From: Rhodamnia argentea
Taxonomy: Eukaryota; Streptophyta; Magnoliopsida; Myrtales; Myrtaceae
Length of the DNA: 64,000 bases
NCBI RefSeq assembly: GCF_020921035.1
Contig: NC_063154.1
Span: 1,426,001-1,490,000 of the forward strand
Reading direction: 5' to 3'
Of this stretch, positions 1 through 10,703 are shown piece after piece. The stretch's first letter is position 1; each line of letters starts with the position of its first letter. Under the pieces are notes generated by a model. The model had not been told where the DNA came from and did no database searches. It worked only from the letters and a program-made list of their open reading frames with translations. The position numbers and the translations under genes are program-made.

Positions 1-748
1 CATGGATCTTCTTCTTAGTTCAGCTGCAGTTGCTCCGTGTTAGATTAAGGTATGGTCCATCTTTGCCTACACAAAGGCGTGATCCTCAAAGTTATGCACC
101 TGGCAAAGCGTACTTTGTTTTTTTCATGGGTCGTCCTTTGATTTGGCTTCTGCTTCTTGTCGAGCCGCCTCAATTTTCTCTGTATATGTGTTTCGAAATA
201 CTTTGTGATGAGATTATCATTTATTCACATGATGTGGGAGCTTGTATCCTATTTCCTTAACCTCGTCTATGAAGTCCCAACCGGACTCTTTTAAGCCCTA
301 GGGTCTTGGGTTGTGGCTGTGAGTTGTCTCAGAGAGAGATTTCCGATGAATTACATGTTAGTGCTCTGCAATTGTGATGGAAATACATATCACTCGCGAC
401 TTGTTTGAAGTGTAAAGATGTCTATCAAAACAATGTAATACATGTGGGGACTACTTGTGCTCTAGTTGTTTGTCGGCTATCAGTTACTGTTGACATATTT
501 GAATCAGGCGCCATGAAATTTTATAAAAGAGTTCCTGTTTTATGTCGTTGTAATGGATGGTTGGTGTGTATGTTTATTCTCGGAGAATTTTCTCTTGAGA
601 TGTGTGCTTAAATTGGCATCTGCTCTGGTGCTGACAAGTCTATTATCTATTTGTTCTTTTATGTATCTAATCGCAATAGGTTTTTGTTTCATAAAATGTC
701 CTTATTTGTCACCCTTCTGATCATTAAATTCTCATTTGCTTGAAGCAG

Positions 749-861
749 TTAAAGAAGGGCACAGCTCCACAGTGAAAGAATCGGCTCGCAATTTTGAAGT
801 TGTTGTGAGGCAAATTTTGGGTCCTCTCCATAATAAGAATCCTGACCTCACATTGAGCTGA
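749..861 (+). CDS. Possible terminal exon of an unidentified upstream gene
   Basis: After an acceptor-like TTGAAGCAG (ending at 748) there is an open frame of about 36 codons, from AAA at 751 to TGA at 859-861. It reads like protein (KESARNFEVVVRQILGP near its middle). I cannot name the family. A preceding exon may end near position 48 before GTATGG, but the phases do not join, so further exons would be needed. It could equally be untranslated leader of the TGA gene. Confidence 0.2.
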
Positions 862-1136
862 TAAATTTTACATTATTCCGAGCAATGAGAAAGTGACATA
901 AAATCGGGGGTTGTGAAACATCGAAGTTCGGTGAAGCGAATGAGAATGCCTGAAGTGAGTGGGATGCTGACCTTGATCTGCAATCAGTGATCTAGAATCC
1001 ATCTCGATTTTTGCGTTTCTCTTATTGGTGAGTCGGCTGTTCACGTATTGGTGAATTTACGAGCATATTTTGATCTCCTCACGTAGATGTCCCTTATATG
1101 CCAAATATCTTGTGTCCTGATCTATAGCGCTGGAAT

Positions 1137-1183
1137 ACTCTCTCTCTCTGTCTCTCTCTGTCTCTCTCTGTCTCTGTCTCTCT
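1137..1183. repeat. CT-rich minisatellite
   Basis: Imperfect tandem copies of the 10-base unit TCTCTCTCTG, about four and a half copies, in the leader of the TGA gene. The pyrimidine strand is the sense strand of that gene. Confidence 0.85.
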
Positions 1184-1449
1184 AATTTTGCCATAACTGC
1201 AGTGTGATGCAACCTTTGAAGTGTCAAGACCTTAATTCAAACCAAAGGCGATAAGAAAGTATCATGTTGATTCCTTTATTTCTCCTAATATATGCTGTTA
1301 TGGTGTAAACAGTCAGACATCCATTAACAATAGGCGTGCAAGGACTCTGTTGACATCTTGGAGGATACCGCTCAAAAAGGATTGGCCCCTAAATCTTGCG
1401 TGGAGACCAGTATTAGTGTAGAGTATTCAGAACAATCATAAAAATCCAA

Positions 1450-4400
1450 ATGGCTGATGCAAGTCCGAGAACCGACATCTCAACCGACGACACAGATGAG
1501 AAGAATGAGAGGGTGACTCTCTTTTCACTCTCTGCATCATTTCTTCTTCGTACAAGTTTAATTGTAAAAAATTGGCTGTTCTGATTGTAAAGAAACTATA
1601 CATAGTTCTTATATGTTTCCAGTCTATGCTTGTGTATATTTAACATGTCTCATGAAGAGTGCTCATTGCTTTGGAGATGGTCCTGGTGTTGTCCAGTATA
1701 TACGGAGATATAACATGTAACTGTCCATAGTGCAGTTTGACAGGGGTAAATCTACAGCTATGGTTGCCTATGATTCCAGTGATAGATCAAAGGACAAGAC
1801 CGATCAAAAGGTCATACGGCATAATTTGGTTTGAGCATATGAGATTAATTTGTTGTTTTAGCCAGCTAATGAAGTCTTTGATTCTTGGACCAAATCGACA
1901 TGCAGACTCTTCGCAGGCTTGCTCAAAACCGCGAGGCGGCAAGAAAAAGCCGATTAAGGAAAAAAGTATGTTCGCAGATTATCATCCATCATGGTATGTG
2001 TCTGTCTGTTTACACCTCTTCTATTTGTTCACCAAAGGCTTTTCTTTTACCTATCTCTTAGGCATATGTCCAACAACTGGAGAGTAGCCGCTTGAAGCTA
2101 ACTCAATTAGAGCAAGAACTCCAGCGAGCAAGACAACAGGTAACATTTGCTTGCTTTCCAAGTTAGCAGATATCTTCAGTTCAGACACTTCCGTAAAAGT
2201 CATCTGTACATTTGAAATGTGACTTAATATTTCTTCCTCTAGGGGATATTCATATCAAGCTCAGGAGACCAAGCTCACTCAGCCGGTGGAAATGGTATTC
2301 TTCTATCCACGTGTCATTTAGATGCAGTTTTTCCATAGCTAGCTTATGGATACTAGTTAACAAGCACCGTTCTGCTTTGCAAGCTAATTGAGAACAGTAT
2401 GCAGATCAGATACATTTGGGTTACTCTGAGTTGCTAATGCCTGTAAAACCTAATACTGGTCAATTCCTCCTATGAACGTTAGTGAATATGGCAGGACCAA
2501 CAACTTTTTTGCCTTGATATGAGACTGTCGCGTCCTTCCAACAATTTCAAGTAGTAAAAGTATGCATTTAGCAACAGAGGAACAGTGAAGGGATGATGTA
2601 AGACAGAAAAGGATAACATATAGTTGAAATATCCTCGGTGGATTACACTTAGAAGTTGGATGTAATGCTTATGCACCGTGTCAAATGATTTGTTCGACTG
2701 ATTTAATGGTATGAGAATTTTAAGGAAAAGTCATGGTCAGAGTTCACGAGACCTTATGCCATTCTATTTGGTGGAAAGGGCAGTGGATCAGTTATTCGCT
2801 GGTAATAGTGGTCGGTGGGTGGATGCCGAAGAGATGATTGTGTAGGTATCAGGTTTGCAGCAACAAGGATTTTGCTATGCAAAGTGGTTGGTAGTAGTGG
2901 TGGGTGGGTGGGCGCCGAAGAGTTGCAAAGGTAACGAACAGCTTTGTGAACATTGGTTGGTAAGTGGGGAGTATATGTTGAAGGCTTCTCTTCTGATGAT
3001 CTGAGGAGAAGGTCGAGTTGTTCTACAGAAATTTGAGAAAAATGTACTAACCTTTTCTAGATGTTGCATTTTGGTCATTTGCATGCTTTGTCTCTGTCAC
3101 TTGAATTGACCTCCTTATGAGTTGTCAAATTGCTCCAGCCATAAAACAGGTGCATGTTCCATAACAGTTCCAAATTGGAATGCTTTTAGTTTGGGTTAGT
3201 GTATACCTTTTATATTAGTTAAGTTAATCTATAATTCGTGATCTTTTTTTTTTTTCTGCATTGTTTGCAGGGGCCATGACATTTGACGTAGAATATGCGC
3301 GGTGGTTAGAAGAGCAAAACCGGCAAATCAATGAGCTGAGGTCAGCGGTGACTGCCCATGCAGGTGATGGGGAGCTCCGTATCATTGTTGATGGTATCAT
3401 GGCACATTATGATGAAATCTTCAGGCTGAAGAGTAATGCAGCCAAGAATGATGTTTTCCATCTCTTGTCGGGAATGTGGAAAACACCAGCTGAGAGATGT
3501 TTTATGTGGCTTGGTGGTTTTCGTCCATCAGAGCTCCTCAAGGTAAGGGCCTTTTCTTTTCCTCATTGGGGTGATTCTAAAATATATTCTGGTTACTCAG
3601 TTTGTAAATGCTCGAAGTTGTGACGTTTTCAGACACGGCACTCCAGCATAATGCCCATTCCATTGCCCTTTTGTGATCAAATTATGACATCATTAGTTTT
3701 GATATCGTTGTTTTGCGGGGAAATCGGTTCCTTGCTGATAATGCCAACTCTTTTCTGACCACTCACAGCCAAATATACAACTATTAAGTGGAGAACCATA
3801 GTTAGGATATAGTTGAGAGTCGTCAAGTTGACAGGAATAAGAGGTCCCACATGTGGTAAATTTTCTGCTTGTATATTGCTCGAGATGAAATTAAAGATAG
3901 TCAATCTGTCTTGAGTAACTTCCATGGTGGGAAATCACCACCCTATATTAATTCGTTCACTACTCCACTCACACATGACGTGACTTGCCCTTGTCTCACC
4001 TTTCTCACTCTTGGAATACAATAACCACGCATCTGCAAACTTGGTAAAAGAGACAATTGTCTATCTGTTGTGAATGAAGCGCATCTGCCAATCACACCCT
4101 CAGTGCTTTATACACCTATGCACGCTACGCTATTCTCCCTCAAGTGAAAGCAAGACTAGAACTTAAGCTGCCTTGTGCAGTAACTTTTTTGTTTCCTTGG
4201 TCAGACAATAGTTTGTTAACTTCCAGCATGTGGGTTGATATGAATAATGCAATTGCATGTTCTTGCATAATTGTTTTGCATGTTCAACCTTTGCCCCCCA
4301 AAACCCCCACCCCAACCCCAACAACACCGCATAATTATCTTGATGGCTTTGTTTGCGCAGCTTCTTGTGAACCAGTTGGAGCCACTGACAGAGCAGCAGC

Positions 4401-5486
4401 TGACGGGTATCGGAAACTTGCAGCAATCGTCCCAGCAGGCAGAAGATGCGTTGTCTCAAGGGATGGAAGCATTGCAACAATCTCTTGCTGAGACATTGTG
4501 CAGCGGTTCTCTGGGCTCTTCAGGTTCATCTGGCAATGTGGCAAATTACATGGGTCAAATGGCCATGGCTATGGGAAAGCTAGGGACGCTTGATGGGTTT
4601 ATCCGCCAGGTAGTATAACATCAATCTACTGATCTCTTTGGATACTAGTATTGAATTTCAACAAACGTGGATTGGGTTTTTCTTTTGGGTGCTAGGGCTG
4701 TGTCTATAAACATTCCCTCTGGTGACAAACTCGAGAAAATATTATTCCTGGCTTTTCAAAATTAATTTTCCATCGATCGACGGAAAGAACATTTCATCTT
4801 TGACCGCATGTCAATTTCCAATGTCTAGCATTTCTAGGTAGCTTGCTGTCTAATTGATGTCTAAACATTTTGGGGATGTTCATATAGCTCATAATAGATG
4901 TCAAACCGAATTTTCTGAATTTTTCTCTAATAGCAGTATGATCTGATAAGGGCTGCTTATAAGACATATGAGCACTTTTTTAGTAGAGCCAGCCATTAGA
5001 TCCTGCTGTAGATATCTAGAGGGAATCAACTGTTAACCGTATCTCATGTTTCCTGCTAGCAAAGCATGCAAAAATTGATTGTAATGACAAACCTCGTAAA
5101 CTTGTTGTATAACTTTGCCTTTTTATGATACATACTATTCAATTAAATTGCGGGCTATTATGATCCTTAGAATGAGCGGGTGACAAGGTCTAAGGTAACA
5201 TCCTGGGAGCCCCTGAAACTGATTATAGTATCTCGTGCTGCCAAGTATTTCCTGCAACATTGTCATCGGGTTATTGTTTGTCTGTGCTTTGTGCTTTATT
5301 CTGAATCGGAACTTAATTCTTTCCGATTGCCGCCACCAGGCTGATAACCTGCGACAACAGACGCTACAACAAATGAATCGCTTATTAACGACTCGTCAGT
5401 CAGCTCGCGCGCTCCTCGCAATTCATGATTATTTCTCCCGACTTCGGGCCCTTAGTTCCCTCTGGCTTGCCCGTCCAAGAGAATGA
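1450..5486 (+). CDS. TGA6: Clade II TGA bZIP transcription factor (TGA2/5/6 type)
   Basis: Eight coding exons: 1450-1512, 1736-1810, 1906-1965, 2062-2139, 2243-2294, 3271-3542, 4361-4609, 5340-5486. All have GT-AG introns and one open frame of 331 residues, the usual length. The start MADASPRTDISTDD is typical of the clade. The basic region (47-66) contains NREAARKSRLRKK and is followed by a leucine zipper (67-92) and a DOG1-type domain to the C-terminus, which ends SSLWLARPRE. Known family role: nuclear factors that bind TGACG (as-1) elements and recruit NPR1 in salicylic acid and detoxification responses. The family name is secure from direct reading. Choosing TGA6 over TGA2/5 rests mainly on the neighbours (B14, PRMT3, RBR, CFAP20), which match the TGA6 locus of Arabidopsis as I recall it. 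The gene looks intact. Confidence 0.96.
4294..4319 (-). other. G-quadruplex-capable tract in TGA intron 6
   Basis: Four C-runs of 6, 5, 4 and 4 bases on the plus strand (4294-4299, 4304-4308, 4310-4313, 4316-4319) separated by 4, 1 and 2 bases. The minus strand can form a short-loop G-quadruplex; the transcript carries the C-rich version. It lies 41-66 bases upstream of the acceptor of exon 7. Confidence 0.6.
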
Positions 5487-7436
5487 AGAGCTCACGGTCT
5501 ATGCAGGCTGACATGTACATTGGTGATCTGTAGGAAGCTATCAGTTTTGATGTAGTTTCGGATCTAGAACTGGCTGATTTCTACTTTGCTTCAGTATCTA
5601 TTTTTCTTTCTTTTGGTTATAATTGTTTTTTTTTTCTTTCTTAGACACGAAATCACAGAGGATTGGTTGATGGTATGTTAAGCTATCATAGGTTGGGATT
5701 GGATTGTTATCATTGAGGATACTGCTAATGGAGTAGGCACTCCTGTTCATTAGTCATCTAATAATTGGTGCAACTACTGTTGAAGTTTCTGGAGTGAATT
5801 GGTAAGATTGTTAGAGGAAGCACTTGGAATGATTCTGTTGATCCGAAACTAGTTTCTAATCATCACAAATTTGTTGATGAGGACTTGTGGGTACCCGGCA
5901 AGGCGCGATATGTGGAATACACTCTTCTGGACCGATCAGTATGGCTCGGAGAACATAGAATAAAGCAGCAAGTTTTCCTGATGTGTCGAGCATGACCTGT
6001 TTTCCTCCTAGCCACCTATCCAGGGCGCCTTGCAATTTTAGAGAAGCACCAAATATCCTCTTTAATTTTCTAGTCTGCTCCTCGTAAAAACTTCAGGTTC
6101 TCATTTTTCAAAAATAAATAAAAAATGAAAAGAAAGTAAAAAGGTAATTATAAAAAAAGAAAATATGAAAGAGAGGAAGAAAGAAAAATAAGGAAAATAT
6201 TTTTCTCTTCTCAAAAAGAGGAAAACATTTTTTCCACTTTTGAAGGGATTTTTTCTATGGGTGAAAAATGTTTTCTTATACTATCTTATTTTTCACGAAT
6301 CAAATGCGAAAATAATTCGAAAATAATTTTTCTAAAAATTATTTTCTGCGAAATCAACGGAACATAAAATTGCCATTTTTCTTTTGGAATGCTCTCGCCA
6401 CTATTCCACTCTGTGTAAGATGCGAACGAGGGTTTTGTAACTTTTGTTTATGTAAGAGTTTTAAGGACAGATTGAAGGACACAAAGTGGCGTGTGGGTGC
6501 AACGCGAAGGGGATATTGGGAATTTTCTCTAAACCTTTTGAACATGACTTTTACTTGTAATTAGCAAATTGTTAACCCCGTAATTTCACAACTATTCTCA
6601 TCGTATTTCATATTAAATTTCACTCAAAAAGCGAACCCCCCCGCAGAAGTTGGAGAGGAGCTAACCTCTACTTTAGGATTTTTGCTTTTACGCGTTATGC
6701 TCATCCAAAATTGAAGATGGATGTTGACGGTTTTCAGGAAGAAAATAGGGATACGACTGTTAAAAATGAGTATGCGCTACAAGAAAAGAAAATAGAAGAT
6801 TTATTAAGCAACCACTCAAAAATATCGAGTTTTTCATTAACAACAATCAATTTGCTCTTCACTTTACATTCTATGTATGACGTAGAAAGACAAGATTATT
6901 TCGTAAGTTTTGGCTACTAAAGGGCAAGTTCGATGAGAAGTCATCCGAAAGTAGAAACCGCGGGAGAAAGCATCTAGGACTACGGCTCTAAGAAGATCCT
7001 TCAATGCTCAAACAATTACTCGATGTATCGATTTGTACGTGTCAAACAAATCCACTGACAGTCCCGTTCCCAGAGACTTAAAGCAGAATTGCCTCATTTC
7101 CCTGATTTTCCTAATTCAAGACTCAGAAAACAATTTTTGATCGGTAATATTGAGCTCTAATTGACAAGCTTCTCCTAGCAAAACTGCAACACATAAATAT
7201 GCCAGAATGCCCTACTCGGTTGTAGTCCAGCATGTCTGGAGTTGATATGATTCCCATATTCAAGCAACTGACTAAGAATAGAACTGAAAGAATAAAGTAC
7301 ACATGAAGGCAAACGAGTTTTCAGCTGAAAAGAGGGATTACCCCCAAGGTAGAAGAGCAACTGCAAGTACAAGTTTTATTCGAAAAGTTTGCACCTGAAA
7401 TCACAATCTTTGGCGAGACATACCCATGATGAAAGC
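5487..7436. other. Spacer between TGA and the B14 gene
   Basis: Downstream sequence of the plus-strand TGA gene and of the minus-strand B14 gene, which face each other. The part at 6090-6370 is strongly purine/AT-biased with many AAAATATTTT-like blocks and ends in a string resembling plant DNA-transposon termini (about 6330-6370). It may be a decayed non-autonomous element. The short open frames here (for example 6711-6920) have no coding character that I recognise. Confidence 0.4.
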
Positions 7437-9107
7437 TCAGAAGTAGTTGCTTTTATAAAAACTTTTCAGGAAATCTGACAAGCCCTTCTCCTTTGTGCCT
7501 GAATCCTGCACAAGCCCTTGACGTCCCACCACATACTGGCCAATGATGTGGTGCCTCTGCTTAGCATGCTCTGTAACGTTATTGAGTTCTTCCATCCCCT
7601 TGAAGAGAAGCATATCAATCACCTGCAGCTTATTACTATCAGAAAGCTAGCGACTCTGTCACCACTATGCAATATGAGGTATTTCATATGCAACCTGCTC
7701 AACCAGAAGCTTAAATCCAGCTTTGACATTGCTATTCCAAAACATGCACCATTTTTCTTAGCCAATTATTGTAGCTGAATTGGAAGCAACAGGTAAAAAT
7801 GATCGACTTTTATATCAAGAGGTAAAAGTCGACATTGATCTTTTTTTTCAGTCTACTGGTTTTATTGCTAGCGCTGTTAGTCTGCGAGCAATAAAGTCCA
7901 TTCTTGATCTACTCTCAAAAAGACAATACTTTTGGTTTTCTAATTTGCAGCCTAAGTCCTCATGAATCAACCGTCATCCAAAATCATTTGATACACATAA
8001 GAAGGGTGAGCATCAACGGCATCATCGAAGATGAAAAATCAGAATGAACAAATTAGTGAATAGCCAACTATATGTCTACTCAGCAAGCAGCACTTAATTT
8101 GCATGCTACCTTAATTTACAGCATCAGTCACTTCCTGTCTTGATGTAGATTTTTCACAAAAATAATGCTGTGAACAAGTATACTTCGTTTAAAAGTATTG
8201 AAGACTAAGAATTCTCCTCCTTCCTATAACTTCATTAGAAGCCAAGAAAGGACTGGATGCACTTCGTAATACAATTCCTAAGAGTGATTAGACAATAAAG
8301 AAGCATCCATTCACCACATGCTTCACATCAACAGGCACCGAAGTAATCAGCTGAAAAGACTTGTTCATGACAGCCATTTTCTGGAAATTCGAAATTATGG
8401 CTTCAACATTCACCATTAAATCTGATATGTGCTCCTAATTGACACTTCAAAATTAATTTCTACATTCATCCAATCAGGAACGACCAGAATCACATGAAGA
8501 GGTACCATTGCCCGCTATATATCATACCCATCCATGCATAAGGTAACTATACCAGCTAATTAGATACGTACACCTGACCAATTATACAACACCATACCAT
8601 AATCACTAAGATAAATGAAATACTTGCAAGGCGCAGGATTCTGCAACAGCATTTAGGCTGAAATTGGAACAGGGGCTTGTACATGTAGAACGGTATCATA
8701 TATCGACAAAATCCCTGTGAGAGGCAGACTCTACATGCCTTAATAGGAAAAAATGAGCAAAAGCTTATTAAACTACTAGCAACTCGAAATTCAATATCAT
8801 CCGTGCTTGAAAAACACAGGATCTATGAGCAATTGGACTAGCGGCAGAGAGTTGAAACGCAACTGGACACCAGTGCCAAATGGTAAAGGTAGGAATGAAA
8901 CTAACGCCACCAAAAATAATTTACGAAAGCCCATTTCAACAGGTTCCAGAACACACCCCTAACTCTATTCTTCGCCGTAACCTATGCCCAATTAACCGAA
9001 ACAACACATACGCGACATTTCAATTCACCATTCACCACCCCGACCTAGTGACCGCAAACACAATGGAGCCACATACGAGCAACGAGAGGGCGATGAGAAT
9101 TCACGAT

Positions 9108-9143
<36 letters not shown>

Positions 9144-9356
9144 CTTAGGGTTAGTGACGTGAGAGTTCTTGCGAATCTGGGCGGAGATGGCGGAACGAAG
9201 ATCGGATTTATTGACGACGTCGTCGAGGTTGTAGATGTCCATGATGGTGGGGATGGATCGGCAGGCCGCCCTGAAGAAATCGAACACACGTTGCTTCGCC
9301 TCCTCCAGGCTCGCCGAATTTGGCGGGACCTTCACGCTCCTCAACGTAAAAGCCAT
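7437..9356 (-). CDS. Complex I subunit B14 (NDUFA6), LYR family
   Basis: Two exons on the minus strand: 9356-9144 (71 codons) and 7622-7437 (61 codons plus stop), giving 132 residues. The start MAFTLRSVKVPPNSASLEEA and the end FLKSFYKSNYF match plant NADH dehydrogenase 1 alpha subcomplex subunit 6 over its whole length. The LYR-type core is in RVFDFFRAACRSIP (about 23-36), and KQRHHIIGQYVVG marks the conserved middle. Known role: an accessory subunit of mitochondrial complex I in the matrix/peripheral arm that binds the acyl carrier protein. The single intron (7623-9143) opens with GTT followed at once by (CT)15. The Arabidopsis counterpart, At3g12260 as I recall, is next to TGA6, as here. 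The gene looks intact. Confidence 0.95.
9111..9140. repeat. (AG)15 microsatellite at the 5' end of the B14 intron
   Basis: A perfect dinucleotide tract. In the transcript it is (CU)15 and begins at intron position +4, directly behind the splice donor. Confidence 0.95.
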
Positions 9357-10485
9357 ACCTGAGTAGGCTCTCCTGCAACTTTCTCCTCTCTCCGCCGAGC
9401 TCACTGAGTCGAAATCTGGCTCGCTCTAATCAACCTGACAGCTTCAGTTTCTTCCCCAAGCAGCAGAAGACAACAGATGGAGGCGCCACCACTTACCCGA
9501 CTGCCGACTTGGCTTAGTCCTCGGATCGAACCGGGTTTGGACTAGCGTTATGGCTAGGCATTTTGAATCGGATGTTTTGGGTTCGACCGGCATCGGACTT
9601 TTTAATAGAGGGAGTTCTATCTTCTATACTATGAAGCACTAGCGCTCTTTGTTGATCTACGTATCTTGCCCACACCGATACTCTTCGACATAGGATTAAC
9701 TTGTAGTCAGCGCTCCAAATACATTAGCACGAATCTAGCATCTTGACACGCCATTTTGACATGCACGGATCAATTTTAAACATTTTTAATCAATTTGAAA
9801 TCAAAATGTAAATATATAAAAAATATATATACTTGTCATATACTCAGCCACCTCAAAATTAATATACTCAACAAGCAAAAAAAAAAAAAAAATCGTGATA
9901 TAACAGAAAAATAAAACACTCACCATCGATATAATTTATCATTTATATATAAAAATATACATTTAATATTCAACGCGTCCCAACATGTCAAAATTCTTTA
10001 TTTTTTTAAGAATGACGTATCATCATGTCGTGTGCCGGTACTATATAGGGTCTATCCCTATCCACCTAATTACATAATCTTAAAATCTACTCTCTCTATT
10101 TTTTTTTCATATTCAAAGGTAAATCACATTTTGCACTATCTGAAACTTCAAATTCTTCAAATATAAATATGGTTTACGTTCCTTATAGTATTGTATAGCG
10201 AAAAATTGGAAACTTCAATTGTATTTTGGTCGTGGCTCTCCACTAAAGCGGCCTAACAGCGGCTCGACCCAATATTCAACCCAGGAGAGAGAGTAGTCTC
10301 ATTCTTTAAGTCACCTCCTGCTTACCTCTCCATTCATCTTTCGCTATTTTTAAGCATCATGTCTTCCTTAGTGCGGCTAATATTTCTTACAAACTCCATA
10401 GGAAAACTAAGTTTGTAGGCCTTTTAAAGGGTAGTATTCTTTCCTTAGCCTTTTATAGTCTTAACCAGTCACTCAATGGAGAGAG

Positions 10486-10526
<41 letters not shown>

Positions 10527-10703
10527 CGCGGGGGGTGAAGGTAAGGATGAAATCTTCAGTCCATTCTTAAATCCACCAGGATTCCAGGAATATCACAGAG
10601 GAAAACAAGCATTCTGCTCCAAAGGCAAGTGCGGAATACGATAAAGAGACCCTTCTTTTAAATAGGTAATAATGCACAATGGACCATACTGAATCTGGGA
10701 GAT
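9357..10703. other. Spacer with no gene seen, upstream of B14
   Basis: Holds the promoter of the B14 gene and the downstream region of CYP22. Much of 9760-10150 is AT-rich. A (GA)n tract lies at 10479-10523. No coding region, RNA gene or clear transposon was recognised. Confidence 0.5.
10479..10523. repeat. (GA)n microsatellite
   Basis: About 22 GA units with one GC interruption near 10487, lying roughly 180 bases downstream of the CYP22 stop codon. Confidence 0.95.

Larger units (their letters stand above)
1..1449 (+). other. Upstream and leader region of the TGA gene
   Basis: No confident gene is seen here. The segment probably holds the promoter and one or more 5' untranslated exons of the TGA factor starting at 1450; genes of this clade often have an intron in the leader. 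A short open frame at 751-861 ends in TGA and could be the last exon of an upstream plus-strand gene cut by the window edge, but its upstream exons cannot be seen. A CT-rich minisatellite lies at 1137-1183. Confidence 0.4.

Noticed and set aside
9045-9404. Extended B14 exon 1 frame reading through into Leu-Ser repeats
   Set aside because: The Leu-Ser run is translation of the intronic (CT)n tract. The donor at 9144/9143 ends the exon.
9560-9610. tRNA-like B-box (GGTTCGACC)
   Set aside because: No matching A-box, acceptor stem or anticodon arm could be placed upstream.
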